Shown here piece by piece: positions 34,615 through 45,000 of a stretch of 64,000 nucleotides of DNA. How positions within the stretch are numbered: the first letter of the stretch is position 1; every line of letters starts with the position of its first letter. The translations under genes and the position numbers were made by a program. The notes under the pieces were generated by a model. The model saw nothing but the letters and a program-made list of their open reading frames with translations, had not been told where the DNA came from and searched no databases. The DNA is from Amylostereum areolatum (Eukaryota > Basidiomycota > Agaricomycetes > Russulales > Stereaceae), in the NCBI GenBank assembly GCA_012932865.1, contig SAXG01000014.1:456740-520739 (forward strand). The letters run 5' to 3'.

Positions 34615-35285
34615 AAGACCTCTGTCGGGAACCTGAGGCCTGCAGGCCTGAGACCTCAAACCGCTTCGACGGTATGCCGTGCACCTGCGATCAGCCAACT
34701 TTATGCACTGACTCGCCAGTCGTCTGAGTATGTGCGCTGCTTGACGATCGTCCCGGTGTGGTTGTGGCGAGTTTCCCCGCAAGCCTTGGGGGTTGAGCGC
34801 TTGAGCGCCGAGCAAATAGCAAGATGTGCTCGTATTCCTCATCTTTACTTCGACTTCAATCAGTTCTGTCTTCTCATCGCGCCTTGCCTTATACTTACGC
34901 CGAAGAGCTGGACTCGAGCGGGTTTTATTGAACTGGACGATGCCTGGGATATCGTGGGTATGAACGTACTGAACGTCGAACGTACGTCGAACCCTTACGC
35001 CATAAGTTCCTCCGCTGTACCTGCCTGAATATCACCTTATAGTTAGTGCAACGCATAGCGTTCTTGATTCTTCTACCCTTGAGTCTGTCGTGTAATCGCT
35101 ATGTGATCTCATGCGAAGGAAGCCGTGTGCCCACACTACACCCACTTGGGAACAATGACAGCGGCTGTATTCAAACCGAGGCTAGTACACTATGTAGCTG
35201 GTAAAGTATAGGTTATCCAATAAGTAACTGTGTCGGAAACGCGTAGACACTAAGTATGTAGCTAGATACGAGGCGATGCCCCAAA
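34615..35285. other. Intergenic region between convergent genes
   Basis: Contains the 3' flanks of the LRR gene and of the PP2C gene. A short GGCCTGCAGGCC palindrome occurs near 34637. No gene recognised. Confidence 0.45.
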
Positions 35286-36790
35286 TTAGAGTGTCTGGAC
35301 GACAATGGTGGTGTCGTCCATCCACGGGGTACCCATGTTGAGAGTCAACAATTGTGAAACTTGATCCGTATCGTCTCCGCCTAGAGCCATTCTGAGAAGT
35401 CGGAGAGCCAGGTTTTCGGATGAAGCACTTCCATGCGTTTGTGAGCTTGATTGAAGGGCCGAGCCGACGCAAGCGGCCCAATCGTCGGCCCTCTCCTGGC
35501 GACTGAACTCCTCGAACAGCTCCGATAGACCATCCGTGGTGAGGATAAGGAAGTACGGAATTTTATGAGATGGCGCTCCTGCAACGCTTGCAAGCGGTGC
35601 TCCCAAGCGACGGTGTACGACCTCGGGAACAGAAGAGATGTAGGGCGGTGTGTGGTTTCGCGAGAGGAAGTTCTCCCAAAGAGTGGTGTCAGGGACGCCT
35701 GGATACAGATTGTACAGAATCCTGCGGGTAAATTCCGCAGGCTGCTTGAACGGCGTGTCGCCAATACCTGCGAGCTCATCAGGACGCAAAGCAAGAAGAG
35801 AAGAGAAGCGCTCGCACATCGAAATGGCGCAATGGTGCCCAGAACGCGACCATTCAGTATACATTCCGGCTCGCGTGGATGCTCGCGTTGGACGCGGCGG
35901 ATCTCTGCCTTATTTTCGCCATTGTGTATATTTGTGACTACCTCCGAATGCCACCGACCGTCCGGCGTCGATGAGACGAGCACTGCGGGTAGCCGAGTCA
36001 GTGTGTTGTCGTGGGACGCGAGAAAACGCACGGACCGGCTTCACAGTCCCCCAGCCCGGCGATCCACAAGTTTTTCCACTCGGGATCGACGAGCGCGACG
36101 AGCGCGGTGGTGCCGTACATACACAACCTGGCCTTTTTGTAGTTGACGCCAGTGCCGTCGAAATCGTTGATGACGCGCCGAATCTCCTCGTCCGAGCGCG
36201 TCGCGAGGGAAGGCAGGCCACCCGGAAACAGATCGAGAACATCGCCCGCGATGGCGTCGTCGAACGATGTGATCGAGCGAGAGAGCAGCTCCGAGACGAT
36301 TTCCGGTGGCGGCGTCGGGGACGAAGGGCCTGCCAAGGTTTTCTCCAAAAATTCGGTCACGATGATGGGGAGGTGGTAGGCGGTGTGTTCCACTGTCGCA
36401 TCTCCGAGATGACCTACAACAACAACAACACCAACCGCGTCAGAAATAGGCCCATCGAGGGATGAAGCACGTCCGGGAGCGCTCGGTGTACGTACCGTCG
36501 AAGACGCCTGTGAACGTCCATTTTTTCCCGTAGACGTCGAGCTGTTTCACGACGTACCGATCCTGGGACTTGTACGTGCGACACGGCTGAAAAGAGACCG
36601 CGTCAGCTCCCCGCCCGTGCGACGCGTCGAACACGGTCGTAGAGGGTCTCGCGAGGGCAACAAGACGCGCATCGACGTCGGCTTCCGACAAAGGCTCGAA
36701 GGAAACCTTCAACGGCGAGTCATCTGGTCGCTCCGCGAGCTCGACTTGGACTTCCGCATACGGGGCCGGGGCCGGGGTAGAGAGGGCCAT
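35286..36790 (-). CDS. PP2C-type protein serine/threonine phosphatase
   Basis: Four exons joined in frame: 36790-36496, 36413-36036, 35982-35818 and 35767-35286. Metal-binding landmarks of the PPM fold are present: VVKQLDVYGKKWTFTGVFDG followed by HLGDATVEH (the DGHxG-like site split across intron 1), LWIAGLGDCEA (GDSR-like position), RVLGTIAPFRCIGD, LILTTDGLSEL (TTDGLxE), and a C-terminal MDDTTIVVQTL (D(D/N)xT). By family knowledge an Mg2+/Mn2+-dependent phosphatase of the pyruvate-dehydrogenase-phosphatase-like fungal group. Length about 440 residues is normal. No signal peptide was noted. The frame is unbroken, in contrast to several neighbours. Confidence 0.85.
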
Positions 36791-37044
36791 TGATTCGAAG
36801 GGAGCACGGGGAGAGGGCGGGTTCGAGAGGGCCACGCGTGGGTGGACATCGGGTGTATATATGTATGTGGCTCGAAACACCGCTTGTAACCTGTGACCGA
36901 GGGTTACGTTGCGTGATGGGTCCCGGATGGTGAGCCTCCCGCGCAGCCTGCAACCAGCCGGGCCACCTGAAACTGGAAACGAGGAGGAGGAAATTCGGTT
37001 CCCGATACTCACCGCATCCGTTCCGGTCATCGCTCCGCGGCACC

Positions 37045-37275
37045 ATGGGGCCCTCGCAGGCCTATAAATCTATTGACGACGGCGTCCAAGCGTCGTCTTC
37101 GGATTCCGAGTCGCCGCTCGCGTCGCCACTTCGCGATCGGCTGCGAGGCGCACCATCGGCGGGTCCAATTGTCGATGCCACTAGCCGCAATGTCAGCGTC
37201 AAAAAAGATCAGATCTGGAGGCCGACGCTGCCGCGCGAATTCACTGGGACGACGTGCTCAAGGATAGGCGGATAA
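37045..37275 (+). CDS. Small hypothetical protein
   Basis: A 76-residue frame begins at an ATG in good context (CACCATGGG) and reads MGPSQAYKSIDDGVQASSSD, then SPLASPLRDRLRG and DQIWRPTLPREF. It is divergent from the PP2C gene, 254 bp away. It could be a small gene or the first exon of something larger. No family recognised. Confidence 0.25.
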   Translation: MGPSQAYKSIDDGVQASSSDSESPLASPLRDRLRGAPSAGPIVDATSRNVSVKKDQIWRPTLPREFTGTTCSRIGG

Positions 37276-39112
37276 GGACCGGTGCGCGCGCGCGTTTGGC
37301 GCGCATGTGCAGGTGGCCTAGCCACACAGTTCAGGGCGCTGTCCTTGCGAGCAGCTTCCCTTTGAGAGAAGGACGGAGTAGAATCCACGTGGCACGGTTC
37401 ACATAACTTACTCGGAGGCGTCCTGATAAAATATCTTCTGGTCTTCTGGGGCTAGGTCCAGGCGAGGGGGCCTATACATAACGGAACAGTGCGATGAGGG
37501 GCCGCGCGATGCCACGGTGATAGCCAGATTGCGATGTTTTATATCCACGAACCTCGAGGCCGGCATCGACTTCAAGGCAGGTCAAGGCCCGCGGGTAGTT
37601 CCTGAGGCCACAATGTGACAGCGTCACGAAGTGACCAGGGCATCGTCACCAGCGTCATGTCACCCCTTTGCTCTTTTTCCGAACACTTGAGTCTTCGTGT
37701 GCGACTCCAGGAGCTGGACAAGAAATGCCTGTAGAAGCCACAGCACGGTCGCCCCGCTCACTGAAAGGCTGGCACCCGACTTCTGGACTAGATCTTCTGG
37801 ACGATTCGCCTGCATGCGGTGTTGCTCCATGCACTGTGGTCAACGTTTCAACGGTCAACACTTACACGCGGGCGGTAGCCGAGATCGCTCCCCTGGTGCA
37901 CTTGAAGGAAAGCCCTTTATTCTATCCCTCGTAACTATGATCGAGCATACACAGGATTTGCCGTCCTTTGAATGTTTCGTGATCATTGATTTGGCTGAGG
38001 TGAGTGAATCTGACTGTGACGGCTCGATTCCAAGCTCATCCGAAGTCAACAGCCATTCATCTGTACGGGTCGAGCGATCTTCCCACTTCCTGGCAAGTCA
38101 TAGGCCATGACGCGTCGGATTCCCCGGACTTGTCAGGAGCAAAGCCGAGGATGTCTGGATGCGGCTTTGCCATGTGTCATCCCGTTTCGAGTCTTCAACC
38201 GTATAGTTCATCCTTGGTTCAACTATGCTCTCTTTTGCCAATTCAGTATCATATAACTACGTTGATTGTTGGGCATTGTGACAGATTCTTGCCGCAAGTT
38301 TACTCGGTCGAGCAGTAAGCAGAAGCAGTGGTTGGCATTTTGCAAGGAGCCGGAAACACATCCTCCTGTTGAACCGGGCAAACAGGATGATGAGCTTCAG
38401 GCATTGTGCAGGGGCGAGCGAGGGGTGTCCGGCTAGGAATTCCGGTACTCCAACTCCCCTCATACTCAAGGCTGACGGTTTCGGGGTCCTCCTCCGGTCC
38501 GCGGGTACCCACGCCGCGCTCGCATTCTCGTTCTTGCCGTTTGCGATTCTATACTCGAGTGGAATGAGCTGTATGCCTGAGGGGCTCCTTTAAGTTTCAG
38601 TTCTAATTGAATGATAGACCCCCAAAATCGCGCAGAGTCATAGCAGATTGACACGAAGTGGACATTAATAGTATACATTGTAAATCGTCATGTGGCCGGG
38701 ATAATCGACGTCGCGTTGCTTTCCTCCCGCCTTTTTCTCCCCTCCTCCCCTCCTCTCTGTTTTCATGGTGTTATATCCATTTATCCTACGATTGCGCTTT
38801 CCGATACCTTGATTTTGTGTCCGGTGGCCTGGTGATCAGCTTTGGATCAGCTCCTGAATGCTCTGGGACTCGGTTGGCAGCGGCCATATGTCAAGATTCT
38901 CACAATCTCCAACATCAACACCTTCATGATGCATCGAATCAACTGGAATACTATGGTATGGGCTTGAAGGCCCGTCAAATGGAGGGCACGAAGGGAAGGT
39001 GCAAAGGGACAACACGCGTAGGCGGCTGGTAACTTGAAAAGGTGTGTGTACTTGCTGTCTCACTCTCCTACTCGCTTCCCTGCGATCCTCCACAGGACGT
39101 ATACTCTCGTCG
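37276..39112. other. Intergenic region left of the retrotransposon
   Basis: No gene recognised. AT-richer than most of the window. Short frames such as 37697-38110 lack recognisable domains. Confidence 0.45.
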
Positions 39113-39117
39113 GAAGC
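39113..39117. repeat. Target-site duplication, left copy
   Basis: GAAGC directly before the left LTR; the same five bases follow the right LTR at 46632-46636. Confidence 0.95.
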
Positions 39118-39574
39118 TGTCATGAACGGTCTATAATTTTCTTTTTACTTTACATCGGTTACACGCTTTAGGACTTATCGACTTATCACCGGTCCGGCTC
39201 CACCTTGGCCCGGACCCGGCTCATCTATATCCCGCCCGGACCCACGTGACTCATCTCGGTCCGGGTCTGACTCCTTTCTCTTGACTCATGCTGTACGATA
39301 CTGACTCATGCTGTGCTCTTTTACATACGACTGCTTACTTATACTTGGTCTGCTTACTGATCGCCGTGTATTGGTTGCTTACCTAAGTCTCTCTCCTCTT
39401 GTGTATATAAGGCTCGCTCTCGCTGTACATATTCCTTATCTCGAGCTAGTCAATTCTACCGACTTTGCTTGCTTTCCCTTGTCTGTCGCCGTGTCTGATC
39501 GGCTCCCCTCTGTCGTCCTCTTCCTCTGTCAGCTTTGTCGTAACTTGGTGCTGTCGCACTAGTCGTTGCTGACA
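39118..39574 (+). repeat. Left LTR
   Basis: 457 bp, starting TGTCATGAAC and ending GTTGCTGACA. A TATATAA box lies at 39404-39410. Predicted transcription starts about 30 nt downstream, near 39435-39440. Confidence 0.97.
39404..39410 (+). promoter_or_regulatory. TATA box of the left LTR
   Basis: TATATAA in GTGTATATAAGG. The equivalent site in the right LTR is 46461-46467. Confidence 0.75.
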
Positions 39575-39576
39575 TA

Positions 39577-39586
39577 AGCTCGAGAT
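39577..39586 (+). other. Predicted self-priming primer-binding site
   Basis: AGCTCGAGAT, two bases after the left LTR, is the exact reverse complement of ATCTCGAGCT at 39438-39447, which is where the element's own RNA should begin. This is the arrangement of Tf1/sushi self-priming. No tRNA primer match was recognised at this position. Confidence 0.65.
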
Positions 39587-40045
39587 CTGTTTACTCTTGC
39601 ACCACCCTACGACCGTCCCTACGTACTGTAGCGTAGTGGTAGTAGTACCCGTCTGGTACTGACCTTGTTCTTCCCCCGTGCCGCCCTAGACCGTTGCCCC
39701 CAGAGTACGCGACTCGTTACCCTGACATTGTGGTCGTGCGCACGTATACCGGTGCCGGCTTGACGTTTCCTCGAAACGTTACACCTACTCGAGACTCTCC
39801 AATACCAGGAGTTGAAAGCTCAGAGGTGACAGTAGAAGGTGCACCGTTGGTGTAGGAAACGAGTAAAAGCGGCGAAAGGAAAGCGGTTTAGGAAGTCTTT
39901 GGGCTCGTGTCCCCTAGACGAAGAGACAGCCAACAGGTCGAGAAGACTGAGGCAGACCGTCTTGCGATCTCATAACAGAACCACCTTCCCTCGACAAAAT
40001 CTTCCCTTGCCGCACAGAGTAACCATTTCGACTGGGGGCTCGTGC

Positions 40046-40447
40046 ATGGAAGATTGGCGCTCGCAAGTACAAGAATTCATCCCCATCAGCCACGACGCTA
40101 TCATCTCCCTCATCAACGAATCTAAAGACCCTTGGGCCTGGCACAATTGGAAGGTCGCCCTCGGTGTAGAAGAACTTGAAGACTCCATCATAGACATCCA
40201 CTTCTATCGCCTCAAAATAAGCGAACAAGGAAACGGAAACCTCTACGTCTACTCCTGCCCATACGTCACCTACCGCTACAAACTCGAGCAACCCCCAAAA
40301 TCCTTCTACGCGCCCAACGAGAAAATACCAGTAGACACTCGACACACCCACCGCCTCCTTACACCAGGCAACACCCCCAGCCCCACACCAGAGCCAGAGG
40401 TCATCGACCTCACCCAGCCAGAGGTCATCGACCTCACCCACTTATAA
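40046..40447 (+). CDS. Upstream ORF of the retrotransposon, ending in tandem SUMO-interaction-like motifs
   Basis: 133 residues from the first in-frame ATG (MEDWRSQVQEFIPISHDAII). The frame is open further upstream to about 39839 without an ATG. It contains IDIHFYRLKISEQGNGNLYV and a Pro-rich stretch. It ends PEVIDLTQPEVIDLTHL and then TAA at 40445-40447. The two EVIDLT copies match the classic SUMO-interacting motif (V/I-x-V/I-L with flanking acid and Thr). The next frame (Gag) is in the same phase, separated only by this stop, and the sequence between the stop and the Gag ATG stays open (SDSDTDVEDENCYIYPLPLG). It could be a separate small protein or an N-terminal Gag extension reached by readthrough. 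Function unknown. Confidence 0.55.
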   Translation: MEDWRSQVQEFIPISHDAIISLINESKDPWAWHNWKVALGVEELEDSIIDIHFYRLKISEQGNGNLYVYSCPYVTYRYKLEQPPKSFYAPNEKIPVDTRHTHRLLTPGNTPSPTPEPEVIDLTQPEVIDLTHL

Positions 40448-40753
40448 ACAATTCCCTCGTTCGGACTCAACGGCTCCGACTCCAGTTCTGACTCCGACAC
40501 CGACGTTGAGGACGAAAACTGCTACATATATCCCCTCCCTCTAGGCTTCACTGAACGAGGAAACGACTTCTTTGTCCAACTCGGAGACACCACTGTCGAA
40601 GTCGCCTTCGTAGCAACCCAAACAAGTGGCATCAGTTGGTACTTCGCCAACGAAAGCCAAGACGACCTCACTGAAGCCGACTTCAACCTCATCGCCGCCT
40701 CCGCCCTACCGCCTGTCACCGACGAAGACTTCTCCGACCTCGACGAACCAATC

Positions 40754-42010
40754 ATGGCTGCCCAGTGGATCCGCACCGACCCCCAACCCCCTCTCCCCGC
40801 CGAACTTGCCAACTGCACCGAAATCGGTGGAACATGGAACATTGTCATCGGCCAAACTGGCTCTCCCATCCAACACATGAATAACGGCACCGACGATGCC
40901 TGGCTCATGGAAGTAAATGGCCAATGGGTCGCCATCCCTGCCGTGCTTGTTGCTGCCCTCAACCTGCCACCCCCCACCGTCAACGTCACGGCCCCCCCCA
41001 TCACCGTCAACCCCCCTGCGGTCACTGTTAGTGCCCCAGCCGCCGCCGCCGCCAGACCCCCCCGAAAGAAAGTCCACGCGAAAACTCCTGAAGGCTTCTC
41101 TGGGAAACGAGAGGACTTCAATGACTGGATGCGGTCGTGCGAGGAATACATGCGAGCTGCTGAGGATGACCTCGTGACGGACAAGGACAAAGTCCTCTTC
41201 ATTCTCACCTACATGACGGGGGAGGCAGCACGCACCTGGAAGGCCGAGTATGAGGATGCACACTTGGCCAATGGAGCCATGGTCGCCTGGGTGGACTTCC
41301 ACAAAGCACTCAAAGGGGCCTTCACCGACGTCAATGAGCAGCACCGTGCCGCAGTCGAACTGGACGGGTTCAAACAGACGAAGGGTACCACTGCCCATGA
41401 ATACTTCGCCAAGTTCGAGCAACTCGCAAGGAAGGCAGGATACTCCACGGCGCAGGACCCTATCCACCTCATGCAGCTGCTCAAACACAACGTCTACTAT
41501 CGGACCATCGACTCCATCTACGACAGCGGTCACGTTCCTCAGAAATATGAGGACCTCAAAGAACGCATCATCCTGATCGACGGTCTGCGACAGGAGCGGG
41601 AGGACCTTAAGACCCAGCGCAGTGGACCCGTGCAGAACCAAAAACCCAAAGGACAAGGATCGTCCAATGGGCAACAAGGGGGGCAGGTCCCATGGCGCCG
41701 CGATGGAACCAGCACGGTGCACGGTGGCGAAGGTCAGCCGATGGACGTCAACCGTGTCGACATCAAGGGGCGATGCTTCCGCTGCGGACAGAATGGCCAC
41801 CAGGTGCGGGACTGCAGGGTGGACGTGAAGAACATCCGAGACATGTGGGGGAGGGACCGGTACACGGAACCACCAAAGCGGGAGGCTCGAGCACAGACGT
41901 TCGAGACGCCCACCGCCTGGGCTAGGAGCCTGTCGGCCGAAGATCGGAAAAGCGTGATGGACGCGCTTCAAGCTCAGCCGAAGGTGGAGGAGAAGAAGGA
42001 GGGTTTTTGA
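40754..42010 (+). CDS. gag: Retrotransposon Gag
   Basis: 418 residues from ATG 40754 (MAAQWIRTDPQPPLP). A Pro/Val-rich segment precedes the capsid-like retrotransposon-gag domain (ARTWKAEYEDAHLANGAMVA, GFKQTKGTTAHEYFAKFEQL). The zinc knuckle CFRCGQNGHQVRDC (C-x2-C-x4-H-x4-C) lies at about residues 341-354. The ORF ends GAG GGT TTT TGA. Family role: particle assembly and RNA packaging. Confidence 0.93.
   Translation: MAAQWIRTDPQPPLPAELANCTEIGGTWNIVIGQTGSPIQHMNNGTDDAWLMEVNGQWVAIPAVLVAALNLPPPTVNVTAPPITVNPPAVTVSAPAAAAARPPRKKVHAKTPEGFSGKREDFNDWMRSCEEYMRAAEDDLVTDKDKVLFILTYMTGEAARTWKAEYEDAHLANGAMVAWVDFHKALKGAFTDVNEQHRAAVELDGFKQTKGTTAHEYFAKFEQLARKAGYSTAQDPIHLMQLLKHNVYYRTIDSIYDSGHVPQKYEDLKERIILIDGLRQEREDLKTQRSGPVQNQKPKGQGSSNGQQGGQVPWRRDGTSTVHGGEGQPMDVNRVDIKGRCFRCGQNGHQVRDCRVDVKNIRDMWGRDRYTEPPKREARAQTFETPTAWARSLSAEDRKSVMDALQAQPKVEEKKEGF
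42001..42007 (+). promoter_or_regulatory. Predicted -1 ribosomal frameshift slippery site
   Basis: GGGTTTT sits in the Gag frame as G GGT TTT, a canonical X XXY YYZ heptamer, immediately before the Gag stop TGA (42008-42010). A -1 slip continues GGG TTT TTG AGG directly into the Pol frame. A modest stem (GGGCT at about 42014 with AGCCC at about 42038) lies downstream. Confidence 0.7.
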
Positions 42011-45000
42011 GGGGGCTGACGATGTACACGGCATCTGAAGCCCAAGTTTCTGTTTCTCGCTCGTCTGGTTTTGTGGCGCCTCGGTGGCCTGGTTCTCGTT
42101 TACATATGCGCATTGTTGATTCGGACTGTACTACTACGGGGGATATCCCCATTATGACTTCTCTTACGGACTCTATCGGTACGGGCACGCGTCCCGTTGT
42201 TATTTTAGATACTCAGGCCTCGATTTGTGAGCCTTCGGCTTTGGATATGGCTTCGGTTTCGGCTTCAGTTTTGGATACGGCTTTGGATACGGACTCGGTT
42301 TTGGATATGGACCCTGTGAAGTCAGGGACAACGCCGTGCGATGGAAGGGGCACGGCGCCCAAATCATGTTATATGGCACCTGGAACGGCTCAATGGACGC
42401 TTCGTCGCTTAAGGGAAGACAAACCCGAAAGTGCGATTGCAATCCTTCGCATCTGGACACACCACCGACGCCGTGACGAGGCTACTTATGAAGCCATCAA
42501 GGAAATAACTGGCATGGGAGACGAGTTAGCATGTCAAGCTCTACTAGAGCTCGCCACTCCTATGCAGTTCATACGCTCCGCCAGCGCCAAGGAACAAACG
42601 GTCATTCCCACACAACTGGTGGTAGATTCCAAACGCATTGTCAAAGCTCTCGCACTCCTGGACAGTGGTTGCACTGGCTCGTGTATCAACACGAAGTTTG
42701 TGCAGGAAAATCACATCCCCACGCGACGGACTGCTCGCCCAATCCCAGTACGAAATGCAGACGGCACTCTCAACACAGGAGGTCCCATTACGGAATATGT
42801 CACACTTCGCCTAAATATTCAAGACCATGAAGAAAACATTGACCTGGCGGTCTCCAATCTAGGAGATACGGACCTTTTCATTGGACATGAGTGGCTAAAG
42901 AAGCACAACCCTCACATCGACTGGAAATCCGGGTCAATTGAATTTGACCGATGCCCTATCAGCTGCTCTCGTCCCCCTCCCCTCCTCAATATCGATGAGG
43001 ATGAAGAGGAGGAGGAAGAGCCAGTCCACATGGAAAAGGACGAGCAGCTGTTTGCTTTCGACTGGGATGGCTACAAAGTGACATACCACATCCGGACCCA
43101 TGCATCGGACATTGCAATTGAAGAACACGCTAAGAAAAAGGAACAGACCTTCTCTGAGCGAGTCCCAACGGCGTACCACGAATTCAAGGACATCTTTGAC
43201 AAAGACGACTTCGACAAGCTCCCTGAGCGACGCCCATGGGACCACGCCATTGAGCTCACTCCTAACTTCAAACCGGTTGATTGCAAAGTTTACCCCCTCA
43301 CATTGGACGAGCAGAAGCAACTGGACGCCTTTCTGGAAGAGAACCTGAGATCTGGCCGGATCCAACCGTCCAAATCACCCATGGCCTCCCCATTCTTCTT
43401 CATCAAGAAAAAAGACGGCTCGCTACGTCCTGTGCAGGACTATCGAAAGCTCAATGAGATGACAATAAAGAACCGTTACCCGCTCCCGCTCATCCAAGAG
43501 TTGGTTGACAAACTTAAAGGAGCACGGCACTTTACCAAGCTCGATGTCCGATGGGGGTACAACAATGTTCGGATTAAAGAAGGGGACGAGTGGAAAGCTG
43601 CATTCCGCACGAACAAAGGTCTCTACGAGCCTACGGTCATGTTCTTTGGACTCACCAACTCCCCGTCTACGTTCCAAGCCATGATGAATGACCTGTTCAA
43701 AGACTTGATCCACCAAGGAGTCGTGGTCGTCTATTTGGACGACATCCTCATCTTCACACATACGCTAGAAGAACATCGTCGAATAGTCAAGGAGGTCCTT
43801 CGGATCCTGCGAGAAAACAAACTCTATCTGAAGCCAGAGAAGTGCGAGTTTGAGAAGGCAGAAATCGAATACCTGGGCATGATTGTCGGCGGAGGAAGGG
43901 TTCGCATGGATCCAGCAAAGGTCGCGGCAATCACCAATTGGCCAGCCCCCAAAACGAAGAAACAACTTCAATCATTTTTGGGCTTTTGCAACTTCTACCG
44001 TCGCTTTATCAAGGACTTCAGTGGCATTGCTCACCCAATGACTAAACTCACTGGGAAGACGGAATGGGTCTGGGACACCCCACAGCAGGAGGCTTTTCAG
44101 GAACTCAAGCGACGTATAACATCGCAGCCAGTTCTAGCAATCCCTACAGACGATGGACAGTTCCGTGTCGAGGCGGACTCCTCTGACTATGCCACGGGCG
44201 CAGTACTTTCGCAACAACAGGACAATGGCAAATGGCACCCGGTCGCCTTCCTCTCAAAGTCCCTCAGCGAAGCTGAGAGGAACTATGAGATTTATGACAA
44301 GGAATTACTGGCTATCATGACGGCGCTAGAGGAATGGAGACAATACCTCATGGGGGCACGACAGGAGTTTGAAATCTGGTCGGATCATCGCAATCTCACG
44401 TACTTCCGCAAGGCGCAGAAGCTAAATCGGAGACAAGCACGATGGTTAACGGAGCTACAAGAGTATCATTGTACGCTACTCCACAAGCCTGGCAAAACAA
44501 TGGGTAAACCCGATGCTATTTCCCGACTAGCGGGCCTTGAGAAGGGGGAGAAAGACAATGAAAACATTGTCCTCCTGAAACCAGAACTCTTTCGCGCCCT
44601 CAACCATGCAGGAATTATAACCAATGGACCTGACAATGTCTTCATTGAGCGGATTCAGGAGGCTACCTTACTCCGAGACCATGCAGTAGAACGCGCCTTA
44701 GCACTCAAAGTGAAGGGATGGCTGGAACACGCAGATGGAACGATCACCTGGCAACACAGACTCTATGTCCCAAGAGACAAAGGACTCCGTGCAGACATCA
44801 TCCAAGCTCATCATGACGGCCCGCTTGTCGGTCACCCAGGACGATACAAGACCCATGAGCTCATCACGCGCAACTACTGGTGGCCTGCCATTAGAGACGA
44901 TGTCCGGAAATATGTTGAAGGATGTGAGACCTGCCAACGTACCAAGATTAGACATGATCGCATTGCCGCTCCACTCCACCCACATGACCCGCCACAAGCG

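Noticed and set aside
39308..39562. 84-residue ORF (MLCSFTYDCLLILGLL...), repeated at 46365-46619
   Set aside because: It lies wholly inside the LTR and occurs twice only because the LTRs are identical; no evidence of coding.
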